The translations under genes and the position numbers were made by a program. Under the pieces are notes generated by a model. It was not told the origin of the DNA and ran no database searches. It was given only the letters and a program-made list of their open reading frames with translations. A stretch of 64,000 bases of DNA. Origin: Solen grandis. Taxonomy: Eukaryota > Mollusca > Bivalvia > Adapedonta > Solenidae. Within the stretch, counting starts at the first letter, position 1, and every line of letters begins with the position of its first letter. The DNA lies in the NCBI GenBank assembly GCA_021229015.1, contig CM037788.1, positions 47,469,520 through 47,533,519 of the forward strand. The letters run 5' to 3'. Of this stretch, positions 45,446 to 58,060 are shown piece after piece.

Positions 45446-45639
45446 TTTCGCCATCGCTCACTCCAATGAACCAAAAACTGTATGATGACCTGGAGGATCT
45501 GAAGATGACCACGAAGTTCATTGTGACTGGACTGACCATGTAGGTCGAACGTGGAAAAAACACTGAGTTTCTAACATATCCACATTACAGGATTCCCTTG
45601 CTGTGTTCTGTGCGGCGTTTTATTCATGTCAAAAGTAGA

Positions 45640-46075
45640 TTTAACCTTGCAGGTGCAAAAAATATAATTGAGAAATAAATTCACAGTTGCAACTGCATAT
45701 TGATATAAATATACTTTTACAGATTTAAATACAAAGTTGCAACTTTATTCAGTGTGCAGCAATTTATAAATAGACAGAGACGTCTCTAGCTTTCACGCCA
45801 ATCTATAAATAGAGACTGTGACGCCACTAGCTTTCACACCAATCTATAAATAGAGACTGTGACGTCACTAGCTTCAACAGGTCATTCAGACCGGTGTTGA
45901 TAAATTGAGTAAAAAGTTGCAAAGTTCTGTATTAGATGGATCAATGTATCTTTAAAGTTGCAAATGAGTCTTAAATATATATTTAGTTGCAAAATGTACT
46001 GTATAGTTACAAATATTTATTGTTGCAACTATATTTTAGGTATAGTTACATTAATTTGCATTTGCAACTGTTTTT
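45640..46075 (+). repeat. Diverged repeat cluster with recurring GTTGCAA(C) motif
   Basis: GTTGCAA or GTTGCAAC occurs at 45686, 45736, 45916, 45958, 45986 and 46022, with variants near 45650, 46006, 46035 and 46062. Most are embedded in 'aaagttgcaact'-like palindromes with AT-rich spacers. The spacing is irregular (28 to 50 bp, once 180 bp where the TATA/CRE repeat intervenes). Confidence 0.7.
45762..45880 (+). repeat. ~40-bp tandem repeat with TATA-like and CRE-like words, 3 copies
   Basis: TATAAATAG recurs at 45765, 45804 and 45845, each followed by a variant of 'actgtgacgtcactagcttc'. The third copy has the full palindrome GTGACGTCAC at 45859-45868; the first two carry agacgtctct and gtgacgccac. 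No transcription unit is seen nearby. Confidence 0.8.
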
Positions 46076-46079
46076 AATT

Positions 46080-47108
46080 TTATGTATCAAGCTGACACAA
46101 ATGGTAACCATGGTGTTTAGGTCAACGTCAGAATCAGTGATCTTATTGAGCTTTTGATGATATAGCGGCAATTATTTTTGTACAGTTAGAAATGCATGTA
46201 AAATGACAAAAAAAGGGGGAATTTTTTGATGGCCTGCGTTGTTTACCCATCCTATCCTCTGATAATACATTGTTCCGTGAAATGTCCTTGATATAGAAAA
46301 CTTGATCGTGTTTGTTTTGTTTATCTCTGATACATGGGCACTTCTGAACATGTGATGATATTTACAAACAAATTGAAATCTTGTTAATAACGTACATGTA
46401 CATATTATATCCAGGTAATGTCGTTATTTTCCTAAATTTTTTTCGCATCTGTGTTGCCTCGAATTACTGTAATACGAGTACAAGCGAGAAGTGAGTGCGG
46501 CATCAGTGTGAACCGACCCACTATCAACCAATCAGATTCTGTTTATGCTACACACCTACAAAATGTGAACTAGAAACCGCAATGTTACATTTTCTTGCGA
46601 AGTATTTATTATTTCGGTCAATCGGGAAATGCTGTTTTGCATATTTGTGTTTACATGTGTCTGGAATGTACGTATATTTTTAGAAATATGTTTATGACGT
46701 TTGGAAAACAAATTCGCAATATAATAATCCCTCTCGATATTTCTTGAGTTGGACCAAAGCTTATTTTAAGGTCATGATGGAGTCCATCGTCGGATACCCA
46801 CGCCCGATCGATTGATATCATCATAAAATGAAACGGAATAAGTCAACCTGGAGTTTCCGACGATATAGCGTCGGAAATCCACGAGCGCCTATTTCGTTAC
46901 TCCATACATCGTATACTGACAAACGTAATGAGCAGCCGTGGGTATCCGAAGCAGCCGACGTTGAAAAAAAGTCTTATCGTCACCGAGGTTTTAAACAAAA
47001 AACCTTAAGCTACGAGTATCACTGGCGCGTGACTTATACTGAGCACATTTTTTTTCATCAATTCATGTATTTATATAGTTATCTATTTTTTATGAATTAC
47101 ATTTTTTA
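46080..47108. other. Noncoding stretch, no gene seen
   Basis: Apart from a decayed family D SINE piece at about 46725-46800, nothing recognisable. An open frame running from about 46830 into the SINE has no domain and is treated as chance. Confidence 0.5.
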
Positions 47109-47118
47109 TCAAAACTGT

Positions 47119-47389
47119 GGGGCCTTCGTAGCCGAGAGGGTAAAATCGCTGGCTTTAAGACTCACTCAGCTCCTCGCCGCGTGGGTTCGATCCTGACAGG
47201 GTAATTCGGTTTTTCACGTGAGGAAGCCTTCCAGCTGACTTGCGGAAGGTCGGTGGTTCTACCCGGATGCCTCCGTGCATTCGGGGTTTTCCTCCACCTG
47301 CAATTAGCTGGACGTCGCTATATGACTGAAATACTGTCGAAGCGACGGTAAACTCAGATAGTCAAGTCAATAGTCAGTCAGTCAGTCAG
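47119..47389 (+). mobile_element. tRNA-derived SINE (family A), complete copy with target-site duplication
   Basis: It is complete from the head 'ggggccttcgtagccgagag' to a tail with (CAGT)n. A 10-bp direct repeat, TCAAAACTGT, lies at 47109-47118 and 47390-47399. Its box B is partly decayed (ggttcgatcc). This and the copy at 619 define both family limits. Confidence 0.92.
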
Positions 47390-49799
47390 TCAAAACTGTC
47401 AAATAGCGTTTTAATGGACTTTTGACGTTGTTGCTGCGGTTGTTTAAAATTTAGCAGTCACTCATTAACCCGTCCACATGCATTTAGTAATATGCAAAGA
47501 AAACATGTACTCCGATATTATCAACAAGGCTGTTATGAGTCATTCGATTAATATCTTCCGCGTGTCCCGAATCTAGCGCGCGTTTGTACATGGGTGCATT
47601 TGTTTAAAGTTTTCTGCCTACTATACTCGTAAGCATGACACCCGTTCTATAAAAAAAAATCACGAAATATTAATTCTGTCATTCGAAATAAAACAGAGAT
47701 GTACCCTTGCCGATACTAAGCCGATGATAAACCTCGGTTTAAGACCATCTCGCTATTAAGACCATTTAACATTTTTTTTAAATAGTTTTAAGTCCTGTTT
47801 TTTGCCGGTTGGAACCGATGGTGGTCTTAAAAGCTAGGTTTTACTGTATTAAAAGTTTGAACCAAAACACATACCTTTTTGATGGATTTATGATTAGTAT
47901 ACTTAAAATGTTTCTACCATTTTTCATAGACCGTATCGTTACATCATCTAGTTTTTCTAGTTAGCATGACCAACCTTGTTTCTTCAGCAGTTTGTACTCC
48001 TGTAATAACTCGAAATGGAAATTAACGGAATGGCTGCATTTTTTTCTGATTTTTCACCGATAAAAACCGGTTTGAGCCAAAGTCCATCCAGCAATGTATG
48101 TGTCTCGTTCAGAAATACGTGAACAGACGTTTCCTACACCCCATCGTCGAAACACATGGTATATATTCCGTTACTACTACCGTTTATACCGTGGGGTTTT
48201 TAACTGACAAAATTCCGTTTCCATGAATATGTATCAACTACTTGCTCACCAAGAAAGTGAAACCATGATAGTATTCTAAACACTATGCATTGAAGGTACA
48301 AAAGCATACGATTGTGACGATGCTATTGAAATGTATTTCGTATGGATCTTCTTTTAATGCAATAAAATAATAAAATCGATGAAAATCTTAACAAAATTTA
48401 AGAATACATGTCTTGCTGTGGAGAGAAAATACGGGCAAAGTGTATTTTTCAAATCAAGCAAATGTCAAGAATGTCCAATATAATTATGCAAGTATGTGTA
48501 TTGCTGGCAGGGAAGGACTCGCTGCTGATGTCGGCTCATTAGACTCTCGTTTGGAGAAGAATCTCGGTCGCCAAATGTACCCTAGAAAAGAACTCGGTCG
48601 ACGGTACTGAACACTAACTATAGTTAGAGGTAAACCGCATACACGTGAAAAACGCACTTCCATTTTCAAGCCGTCTGCTTGCAGATTTGACCGATGGCGT
48701 AAAATATTTAACTGTATCACTCCGTTTCCAGTGATGTATCTATTCTCTGTGTGGAATATGTTACATAGACGTTTTAATTATAACTATTTACGATTTGAAA
48801 ATGTTATGTTTCGTTAAAATATTTTTTCTTTGAAAAATCAATTTTAAGTGTGAAAAAATATAGAATAGAACATCAACCAGTTTTACATGCATAAGGATCT
48901 ACTATTACAAGTAAACATTCCAGAGTTTTTAATTTACCAAAAGTAGCTCACAAGTTTTTTGCATGGTTAGAAGGTTTAGCCAGTAAGGCAAACTTACTAT
49001 AATTTTAATTGATCAAATACTTTGTCATATTTATGCAAGTAATCGCTTAATTTAAATTATTATTGCGGTAAGGTCATGACCTCTAAGGTATGTAACTTGG
49101 AATGGAGCCTCTCTCCGAATCATGAAACAAAATGTGTGTTCAGTTGACGTGTGAAGTCCCGAGTTTAACTTTGCAGAAACGCTGCCTGTGTTTAGAATTA
49201 TAACTAGTTCATGTCAATCCGGCCCGATAGCCTAACTGTGCTTAAAAAAGCTGAACTGGCATGAGACGCAATACTCGTATTGAAAAAGAAATGTAAAGCA
49301 TTTAGTTTGAAAAATCTGCTGCTTAATTAAATTAATTAAATTTCATAAACAGTGCAGTGCGGTAGTCCTCGAGCTAAGTTTGTTCATACATATCGTATTT
49401 CTAAACTGTAACTGGGTTCAAACTAACCCATGAACATAATGATTATTGAATTAGGGAACAAAACATTCATTTCTCGCCCACATAGGGGGTCACGCCCCTC
49501 ACTGTACTTACATCGGGACGTCTTATCCCGGGGGACATTGTGGTGCCGATGTTTATCTAAAGAAGGTTCTTTGTATGCCCCTTGTCAGAACCGGTTCCGT
49601 CAACCGAACAGTGATTTACCGTGGAGGAAAAACTGACTTTTCTTACATGGGAAAAACACAGTGTTGCATCTCACATAGCTATTATAATACAGGGTGTTTC
49701 ATACGTCAAAATTTATTATCATCGATAATACTTTAGATATTAAAATTGTTTGTACATCAATTCATTGCAAAACAGCGTAAGATGCGAGAAATCCTTGAC

Positions 49800-49870
49800 G
49801 CCGTTATATCGTCCATTGAAAGCCAGATGTGCTCATCAGCATAATATAAAAGAAAGAAGGCTGATAAGTG
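49800..49870 (+). repeat. Dispersed repeat fragment shared with 60.5-60.7 kb
   Basis: 'cgtccattgaaagccagatg' then 'tgctcatcagc' and 'atataaaagaaagaaggct' matches the reverse complement of about 60640-60695 and the left arm at 60549. Confidence 0.65.
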
Positions 49871-50642
49871 TTAGATCGAATTCTATTTCAAGTTTTGGTC
49901 ATTTGAATATTTTCACAAAATTATTACAAACCCACACGTGTATCACAAAGGCATGCAAAGTTGCTTATTTTCACGGATGTTCTGGTCGGCATATTTATGT
50001 CTATTTGTCTAATGATTAAAAAATACGGGGTCGGTCGGTTGTTCAAAAATCAAATATTAATACATGAACATAACGTGACAATGTGCTGAGGGAAGAATGC
50101 CATCGAAAGTTCGAAATGTGTAACCTAGTTGTATGGTTAATTTCGTGAATTCATTAGTACTCCAGTACCCTGGACCCCACCTGGATACAAGAGGGCTAGC
50201 AGATCGCTATCGCCGCCCTGACACTAGTTACCTGTCCTAAATAGCCTTTTTGTTAGGGATACAATAGGTTAAAAGTAGTCTCATAACATCTAAGATTTAA
50301 TCTTTCAAAAGATTTATCAATGAGGAGAACTTCGTGGTTTAAATGTCAGTAACCCTCTGTACAAACATTTACAAACATACCTAAAAATTGGTTATAACTT
50401 AATAAGTTTTCCCACCCCCAATAATAATAATAATAATAAACGATTTAAAAGTTTATATTTCTGAATATAAAACAGTATCATATATAGACTATATGTATAA
50501 CATTTGATATAGAGAATATGTATAAAACATTATTATGTATAGAATTATGTGCAACATTACTATTTGTACAGAATCAATGTAAACATTATTACATATAGAA
50601 TATATTGAGGATTGTTACGCATGTAATTATGTAAAACATTAT

Positions 50643-50880
50643 ATGTCCCCTACCGGCATCGCCGAAGGGGACTATAGGTTTACACTCTGTCCGTCAGTCA
50701 ATTAGTCCATCAGTCACACACGTTTTCCGGATTTTTTTTTCTAAACGCTTGCAGATATTGATCTAATATTTGGTATGTGAGTCTACCACTACGAGTTACA
50801 GATCAAGGTCGAGTTGCAGTGTGAAGAGGGGCGTGGGTTCTTGGGTAGGGGACTTAGTATTGCCTAAGCAATACTTTCAG
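50643..50880 (+). repeat. Dispersed repeat (family P), longer copy
   Basis: It starts 'gtcccctaccggcatcgccg' as at 40.0 kb, then 'cagtcacacacgttttccgg' and 'ttggtatgtgagtctacca', and ends near 'gtattgcctaagcaatac', which is itself a hairpin (GTATTGC / GCAATAC). No coding capacity. Confidence 0.6.
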
Positions 50881-51564
50881 AACGTTTGTTAAATATAGAA
50901 TATATGTAAAATATAAAATATATGCATAATATATATTTAAACAATATTATATTATGAATTTATGTTTAACATTATTATTTCAACATATACATGTAGTACA
51001 TTAACTCAGTTATCGTCCCTGCCGCATCTACTTTGTAAAGTACATTGTACGTGTTGTTGATATCACCATTCACAGTTGTGCACTATGTATGTACTTCATT
51101 CTTATAAGGTATATATAGTGGCTTAAACATGTCGTGCGTTCAGTATGCCAAACCGTATGCAACCGGTCGCTTACAGTCAGCTACGGAGTTGTCTTAGGAC
51201 CATATATCATGCTCTCCACGTGCACCTTATGCTGTACTTAGGTATGGTTTATGACACTGAGATATCTTCATAGCTGATTGTAAGCATACGTAAAGCACGT
51301 CTGGACACAGATATGAACTTGTTCTTTACAAAATTTTACGTGTGGGTTCCAACTGATATAGGGTAGTCTCGGTATGTAAGCAAGATGTATAATGTATTCA
51401 GCTCGCCTATTGTAGAAGACAATATCCAACTGGCGATTTCGACGTCGCTTGCATAAAAACCCTTATTTTGGTCACGCCTGTTAATTCCGTTTGTCCATAT
51501 TCTGACAAAGCATGCTTCAACTTGGTATATGGGCTTTTGACCTTGAGACATTTGAGATATGTAT

Positions 51565-51778
51565 CCCTTTATTTCATACACATATAGACTCTTTTTGACG
51601 CATTTGCAAACAGGGAAGACCCAAACAAATCGGGGTCTCCTCTGTTTACTGTTTATTCTACGCAATCTGACTAGCAAAGAAAAATCCATAATTCGTTACA
51701 TACCATCGAAAGTTTGGGTAAATTAACATTCACGGAGTCATAGCTTAATTTGTACATGAATATTCATGAGGTAAAGCG
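51565..51778. mobile_element. TTAA-type MITE, old copy
   Basis: The termini CCCTTTATTTCATACA (left) and CGCTTTACCTCATGAA (reverse complement of the right end) pair imperfectly. The interior has 'gacgcatttgcaaacaggga', 'ggtctcctctgttt', 'ttctacgcaatctgac' and 'tgtacatgaatattcatgag', shared with the copies at 1.4 and 16.2 kb. Confidence 0.6.
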
Positions 51779-52794
51779 TTAGTTACTATGTATAGCTATA
51801 TACATTACGTAAATGTGTTTGATCATGACCTGCACTATGACCTTCAAACGTAAGAACTTTACTACGCCCTAATGTAATTTTCATATAAACAGTTACTTAG
51901 GATTTATAACCGGTACGTTGGTGATAATGAGTATAATTTACGTCAAATGTTAATTGTTAAGGGTGATGAACATATTCTTACGTGTCATAAGTTAGAGTAG
52001 GAAGGAGGAGAAATAGTGACCCCAGAATGGAGTGTTCAGCGGCATACTTTCATCTGACTTGAATCCCGCCAACAGTTATAGGGAGAAACTCATTCCGACA
52101 TTTGTGTTGTATGAACTATTCAAATATTTGATATATATGGTATAAAGCATTACATTAATAGCTAACACTTATGTGTGCTAAGATGAATATGAAATATATA
52201 CATGTAGATGCTATTATTTCTGAAACAATTATGTTCAAACGCACCCCGAGGTATTCAAGTAAAGTGTGATAGTGTTTGTGGATTTTAAGTCTCATGATAC
52301 TGGAACACAAATATGGACATTGTAAGTCTTATCTGTCCCACGGCTGCCTTTTCCAACGAGGCCATGGGGTATGAAGCGGCGTACGCCTGCCTCCTTAACT
52401 TCACATATCAGCTTTATTTGTGATAATCAAATATCAGGTGCATTTCGCTGACCTCACCCCCTCTCATGTTTATATTAGTATATATTTTCCTGAAACACAC
52501 ATGGCCGTCTTTGGCACTCGAGATAAAAGTTATGGTAAATATCTGAAACTGTGAAATTTGCCCCCCGTTTTATTCAAGCTTGCATATCTTCAACAGACAG
52601 CATTTAGGAATGGTTAATTGTTCTAATAAATGGCAAATATGAGCTGTAATTCTAATCAGATATACGCAATTGTTTTAAAGGCGCACACAGCCTTTGTCAT
52701 CATGGACCGGAATCTTTTAACACATACAGTGCATTTATTCCCATTTCTTCATATTTATTAAACTTCTGTGACTAACTTATCATTACTTGGTCCC

Positions 52795-52955
52795 TTACCG
52801 CTGTGTTCGAGTCCCGGCAGGGTCATCTGGAGTTTTCATTCAAGGAAGCCACATGTTGCTTGCTTTAGGTCTGTGATTCTACCTTGATACATGACTTCAC
52901 TTAAAGTCTTCATCAGCCTGAAATAGCTTGTAATGGTAAACTCTAGCACAACAAC
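52795..52955 (+). mobile_element. Decayed SINE (family A)
   Basis: 'gttcgagtcccggcagggtc' (box B), then 'ttttcattcaaggaagcc', 'ggtctgtgattctacctt' and 'aatggtaaactc' follow the family A order with many changes. Confidence 0.65.
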
Positions 52956-53041
52956 AACAAAATAAACCGAATTAAAACTCGAAATTTCTCATCGAGAAAT
53001 AACACAAACCGACAAGAACAAAAACTGCGATCTCAATAAAA

Positions 53042-53052
53042 GGTTTATAATG

Positions 53053-53083
<31 letters not shown>

Positions 53084-53114
53084 TTGTAATTGTTGATGAT
53101 GATGATGATGATGT
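53042..53114 (+). repeat. (GTT)n-(GAT)n compound microsatellite
   Basis: GTT repeats at about 53052-53082, then GAT repeats at about 53094-53114. Confidence 0.9.
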
Positions 53115-53499
53115 AATCTCTCTGGACTAGTTACTGGTACTCAAACATTGTATCTTCTGAACTGACCTCAGCACAGGAGCAGCTCCGGCTTAGTTCTATT
53201 TTTAGTCCACTCGACGTACAGTACTGTTTATCTCTGGGCCAGTATTAAGGAGGTTCGCTGACCTAACACGTCAAGGTTTCCAAATTTGAATGAGACCCAC
53301 TTAAAGGCGACATATTTTAAGAAAGTCGATATACTTCAGTGTAAATACCAAACCATTCTAACCTCGCGTGACTTTATTCGAGAGTTCAGACATGTGATGC
53401 TATACCGCACAGTGTTCACGTGCACCAAGAATGGTCGTCATACTAAATATAATCGTTTCTCTGTTTATGCTTGAATAAAAGTCTTCTTCTTTCCACTCA

Positions 53500-53640
53500 T
53501 ATGCAGTGGCTACACTGGGACATTGTCGACCTGACTTGAACTAGTACTTTGTGCCCTAGAAGGTCCTGAGTCTTGCTCCCATTAGGGCTTAAACCCACAA
53601 CCTTCGCAGTCTGTCGTATCATTGAACCACGGCGCGCACT
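53500..53640 (-). mobile_element. tRNA-like SINE fragment (family D), minus strand
   Basis: 'attagggcttaaacccacaa' is the reverse of a decayed box B, and 'atcattgaaccacgg' the reverse of a head. The order 'ctagtactttgtgcc' then 'gtcctgag' parallels the copy at 37.3 kb. Confidence 0.5.
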
Positions 53641-53895
53641 CATATCCTATATACATGTAATTGTTTTGTCAGAATACAAAATACGAGTTATTGATTTTAT
53701 TACTTGTTCTCTAATTTGTATATGGCAAAAATCACACTCTATACACACATGTAAACATTTGTTGGCAAGCTATTGTGTAAGAGGTCAACAACCGGTCGCA
53801 CAGTTTTTATTTAAATCTGATTTTTAATTAAACGTAGAAAACCCACCTACGGAATCCTGTAAGAGCCACTTTAGAATATTGCGAACTAGGTTAAC

Positions 53896-54298
53896 AATGC
53901 AACGTTACGATAAGAGATTACGACGATACGCTTCGGCATACATCTGAAAATGTCGTATGTCACGTTTTTAAGTCGAACGTACAATCGCGATGTCGTATAA
54001 TACTGTTATATCGCGTTATCGTATCGTGTCACCGTGCATCGACCTGTCAGCTTTAACCAATACATACAAGACTGTACGATACGAAATCAAATATACGATA
54101 CGATAATGTGCGATACGAGATCACGACGGTACGGTACGATACAAAATCGAGACAATTCGACATAAGTACACGACGATTCGATACGACAGTCACTTATAAT
54201 GCGTGCGTCGCGTTTACAAATCGATGCACGACCCTATAGTTTCGAGGTGTCATGATCTTGTATCTTTTCGTCATGATCACGTATCGTTTCGTTGCATT
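53896..54298. mobile_element. CpG-rich inverted-repeat element (403 bp)
   Basis: The left end AATGCAACGTTACGATA pairs with the right end (reverse complement AATGCAACGAAACGATA), two mismatches in 17. The interior is packed with 'cgatacga' and 'tatcgtatcg' words on both strands and stands out by its CpG density. There is no coding frame. It looks like a small non-autonomous element; no target duplication was recognised. Confidence 0.6.
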
Positions 54299-54814
54299 AT
54301 CGATAATAAATACGATATTGGACAAACGTCTGCTTTTAAGGTAAAGTCCCTGTAATGGTTACGCTACGTCTTGGACCACTTAACCTCTACCAAGGTAACC
54401 AAAGTATCCTAATGAAACATTAGGAAACCTTGGTTATCTCCGTGAAAGGCCACGAGGTTCGAAATAAAGCAGAACCAATACAGGGACTTGACCTTAATGA
54501 GAATACTGAAATTCTGCAGCTAGGATGTAAAATTGGCACAGTGGCAATTGCTATGATTTGCTATGATGAGGTATTTGACTGTTATGTTGATTCTCCAAAA
54601 ATGTATCACCGATAATATAGAATATAAAAATGAGGCAACGTTTGTGGGCCTGCTTGTGTCTATCATATTTCATGTGATATCACTACACCACTACAGTATA
54701 AAATCACTGGGTATTTCCGATATTCGTCATCATATCGACATGAATGACTTGCTTAGTCCATAGTCCATAGTCCATTAGTCCATAACATACATGTACATTT
54801 GCATTTGACCTGCC

Positions 54815-55012
54815 CTATTAGTGGTGGGGTTAGAGCGTCCGTCCCGAAACCGACAGGACGTAGATCCGATCAGAGGCCACGGTAAAATGGTACTGGTATA
54901 TCTCCCTTGTGTTTGTTGCTCTGCAAATAAGGGCAGTTCGAAGACTGATTGGGTCATGTCTGTGTGTGGTATCATGCCACTTGGCAACGGTGTGATATCG
55001 CAGTGAGACAGA
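54815..55012 (+). mobile_element. tRNA-derived SINE (family B), plus strand, tail missing
   Basis: 'ggttagagcgtccgtcccga' with 'gacgtagatccgatc' is the head, followed by 'gcaaataagggcagttcgaa', 'gactgattgggtcatgtct' and 'gtatcatgccactt'. It is the reverse complement order of the neighbour at 55040-55330. Confidence 0.72.
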
Positions 55013-55039
55013 ACTTTATTTGACATATGCAAATTATAG

Positions 55040-55330
55040 AAAATATGTCGGTGGGACTTTTTTCTGGTGGACCATCGACAGTATTTCAATCATTTGGAGA
55101 CTATATCTGCTTGATACAGTGCTCTCGTACTACAGCTCTAACCACGCCTCAGACATGTGGTATGATGCCACATTATCCTGGCACCGGGCAAGCCAGTCCT
55201 GGAACTACCCTCTAAATAATGTGAGCGCCAAGCAGGGATCTACTAGTACCAATTTAACGTCTTTGGGATGTTGCGGTCGGGGATCGAGCCCACGACCGCC
55301 CGCTCCCGTGTCTCGATGGGAGGGTGAATC
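55040..55330 (-). mobile_element. tRNA-derived SINE (family B), minus strand
   Basis: From left: tail reverse 'accatcgacagtatttcaat', body 'tatcctggcaccgggcaagc' and 'cagtcctggaactaccct', and head reverse 'cggtcggggatcgagcccac'. The pairing with the plus-strand copy just upstream forms a large inverted repeat. Confidence 0.78.
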
Positions 55331-55392
55331 ATCGATCACATATATGAAAGACACGCCATTATGTAATATATCATTGTATTTCATGCTCGAGT

Positions 55393-55643
55393 TGTTTGTT
55401 GTATTGGGGTTTACCGTCGCTGCGATAGTATTTCAATTATATAGCGACATCCAGCTGATTACAGGTGGAGGAAGACCCCGAGTTCACAGAGGTACCCGGG
55501 TAGAACCACCGATCTACCGCAAGCCAGCTGGAAGGCTTCCTCACATGAAAAATCCGAAGTCCCTATCGGGATTCGAACCCACAGCGGTGAGGGGCTGAGA
55601 GATTTGTAGTCCACGACTGTAACCGCTCGACCACGGCGGCCCC
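55393..55643 (-). mobile_element. tRNA-derived SINE (family A), nearly complete, minus strand
   Basis: From left: tail reverse 'ggggtttaccgtcgctgcga', body 'caggtggaggaagaccccga', 'gggtagaaccaccgatctac' and 'aagccagctggaaggcttcc', box B reverse GGATTCGAACCC, and head reverse 'accgctcgaccacggcggcc'. Open frames crossing it are chance products. Confidence 0.87.
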
Positions 55644-55649
55644 TTCATG

Positions 55650-57960
55650 CTCGAGGTTGATCGCCGCTGGACCAAAAACAACAAGTGTCCACCACTTGAA
55701 TTTCAAGTATCATTTGGACAGAAACATCGACACACATTCATGCAACAGCTGTCGTGTCTGGCGCCTTGAATAGCCTACCACAACAAACGTTAGTACATCT
55801 CTTCATATTTATAAACATTTAATAAGCACTTCAGTCGCGCTTTCTAATCGTATTGCACCGCCCTGTCAGCTTCCGGAAGAGCTTTAAAACACTTGACTGT
55901 GTACTGGATAACATTCAGGAGACAATTGAATAAAGCAACCATTGTAACTTCATCTGAGGAAAGGTTGCATCAGGCAAAGAAATATTATTTCATTTTTTTC
56001 GGCGTATGTTAATCTACCTATTTAAACATAAAAACCATCCATTTGAAAAAGTCGAACATAAAAACCATCAAACTGGAAAGTAAACAGTTGTGAGAAATCT
56101 AACATAAGCTATGATTGGCGACAGCTTTCGTGGCTCAATCGTCATATCTAAATTAAGTGTCCCGAGATCGAATCCCAATGTCAGAACTTTTTTATGTTTT
56201 GCTTATATAATACTTGTCCCTTCCTTTTTTATTTATTATTTTATTAAGTATTTTAAAATCACATAGCATTTAAAAAAAACTTGCCAACATTATTATATCA
56301 AACATATGAAATTGTTTCACTTTTAAGAATCTACTCTTTAACTTTAATATCTTTGATGTTTTGGTTTTTTTTATTCTTACGCCGAATATTTTAAATATAT
56401 TTTTGTTTTACTTAAATTTCATCAGGGAAAGACATTATTACAAAGAAATGAACTATCCTTACTGCAATAAACGAATGAATGTGCTCAGCAAAAGTTATGT
56501 CTGTGGTGTGTGTGTGTGACGGGGGCAACAAAACTCCGCCATTACGCCTAATTTTATTTCGACTTTTCGAATGTAGTTCGTTTTTTGTTTAGCTAAATGG
56601 ATTTTTCCGCGTACTGCTAGAAGATATCCCAGCATATTAACTATAGATCAGAAAATGTAAGATTCATTGCGTCAATCTGGTCAACTAAACAGCCTATTTT
56701 TGCGTCCTTGGTCAATGGCACTATGTCCACAAAATTTGACCGTGTGTGACCGAATTTCACTGAAACTCATCTTTTTTTGTCATATATCCTACTTTTTCAA
56801 TATATTTTTCGGTAACACACGATCATTTCTACAATTAGAGTACCTGTGTCCTTGGTTGACAATATTTAACATGTGAAACTGTACTCCACCAGTGTACTGA
56901 ATCCTCCGCAATCCATAACAACCTACAGCTGGACTGCCCTTCCGATCACGAACCGTTGCTATGGTGATCACGTAATCTTGCGTCATATTCTTAATGCTTC
57001 ATGCGACCTCCAAGTGATCAAAACAATATTATGCAAATGGTTTACAAAAAAATGACCTAATATTCAATACAAAAGGAAATAAGTATGCTTATGCAATCAT
57101 ATCATCATAAACAGTTTGTGACAAATGTCCTAGAATGCTCTTTTATGGTCGTGACTGATAGCTCGATCAAATGCTGTGAAGTGATGTTTGTGCAGTAAAA
57201 AGTACATTTAAAACAGTTGTCGGATTGTAAAGGATCTACTGGAAAACATCACCCGTTACATCCTATCCCAGGGAGGGAGAGACAGGTCAATAAATCACAG
57301 GTATATATTTGGACATCACCATGGTTCATTATCTTGTTAATGTTCTTTTAACTAAATTAATTCTTGTCCGTTTTTATCATCACACATTGCAGAATTTCCT
57401 AAAATTAACTTTATCAGATTTCTTTTCTCCTTTTCCCCATTTACAGAGTATTGTCTGGGTACACAAATGAACAAAATACACAATCTGGAAACGTTACATG
57501 TCATCTGTAAGTATGCGTCCTGTTCAGGCGTCCTGCTGAATCACTACGCATTGTCTTACACTGTAAATCTCATTCAAGGGTCTCTGTGTCAAGTGTATAA
57601 ACGTCTTCCTCTGTTTGTGATTCAGAACCAAAGCCTGTTAGAAGCACAAGTGTATTATAACAAACGTTTGATGCGCAAAGTGGGGACAATTGTTCATTTC
57701 CTGAAGAGCTTTTTATGGTGTCCTTTGATAATATCCACGTGCACATGTACATGTACTTATAAAACAGCCTGTAATTAGTATTGATCTAATCCACGGTTGA
57801 GATTGAGAGAGATTAAGGTAATGCATATAAGTTACATACCGACGCCAATGCCGACAATTCTATCGTACCCATGATTCCATTTGCGTCTCTTTTTTTCTTG
57901 GCGTCATTAAATTGGCGTCTTTGACGCAACGTTGTCGTGTAGGCATTTTGACTGTAACGT
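55650..57960. other. Noncoding stretch, no gene seen
   Basis: Nothing beyond a weak tRNA-like piece near 56130-56185 ('cgagatcgaatcccaatg') and AT-rich single-copy-looking DNA. Confidence 0.5.
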
Positions 57961-57967
57961 TACATAG

Positions 57968-58060
57968 TTTGTTTGTTTGTTGTTGTTTTTTGTTTGTTTT
58001 TTTGTTGTTGTTGTTTTTGTTTGTTTTTTTTTTTGGGGGGGGGTTGGTGGGGGGGGGTCA
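57968..58060 (+). repeat. T/G low-complexity tract
   Basis: GTTT, TTG and long T- and G-runs, including stretches of 7 to 9 G. It is prone to assembly error. Confidence 0.9.

Larger units (their letters stand above)
47400..52790. other. Noncoding stretch, no gene seen
   Basis: Holds a short dispersed repeat (49800-49870), a family P repeat (50643-50880), an AAT microsatellite (50420-50439) and a MITE (51565-51778). Open frames are short and without domains. Confidence 0.5.

Noticed and set aside
46828..47196. 122-codon open frame near 46.8-47.2 kb
   Set aside because: Its 3' part lies in a SINE with clear target duplication, and no domain or homologue is recognisable.
55020..55598. 192-codon open frame
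   Set aside because: It runs through two minus-strand SINEs; the translated text is the antisense of SINE sequence.
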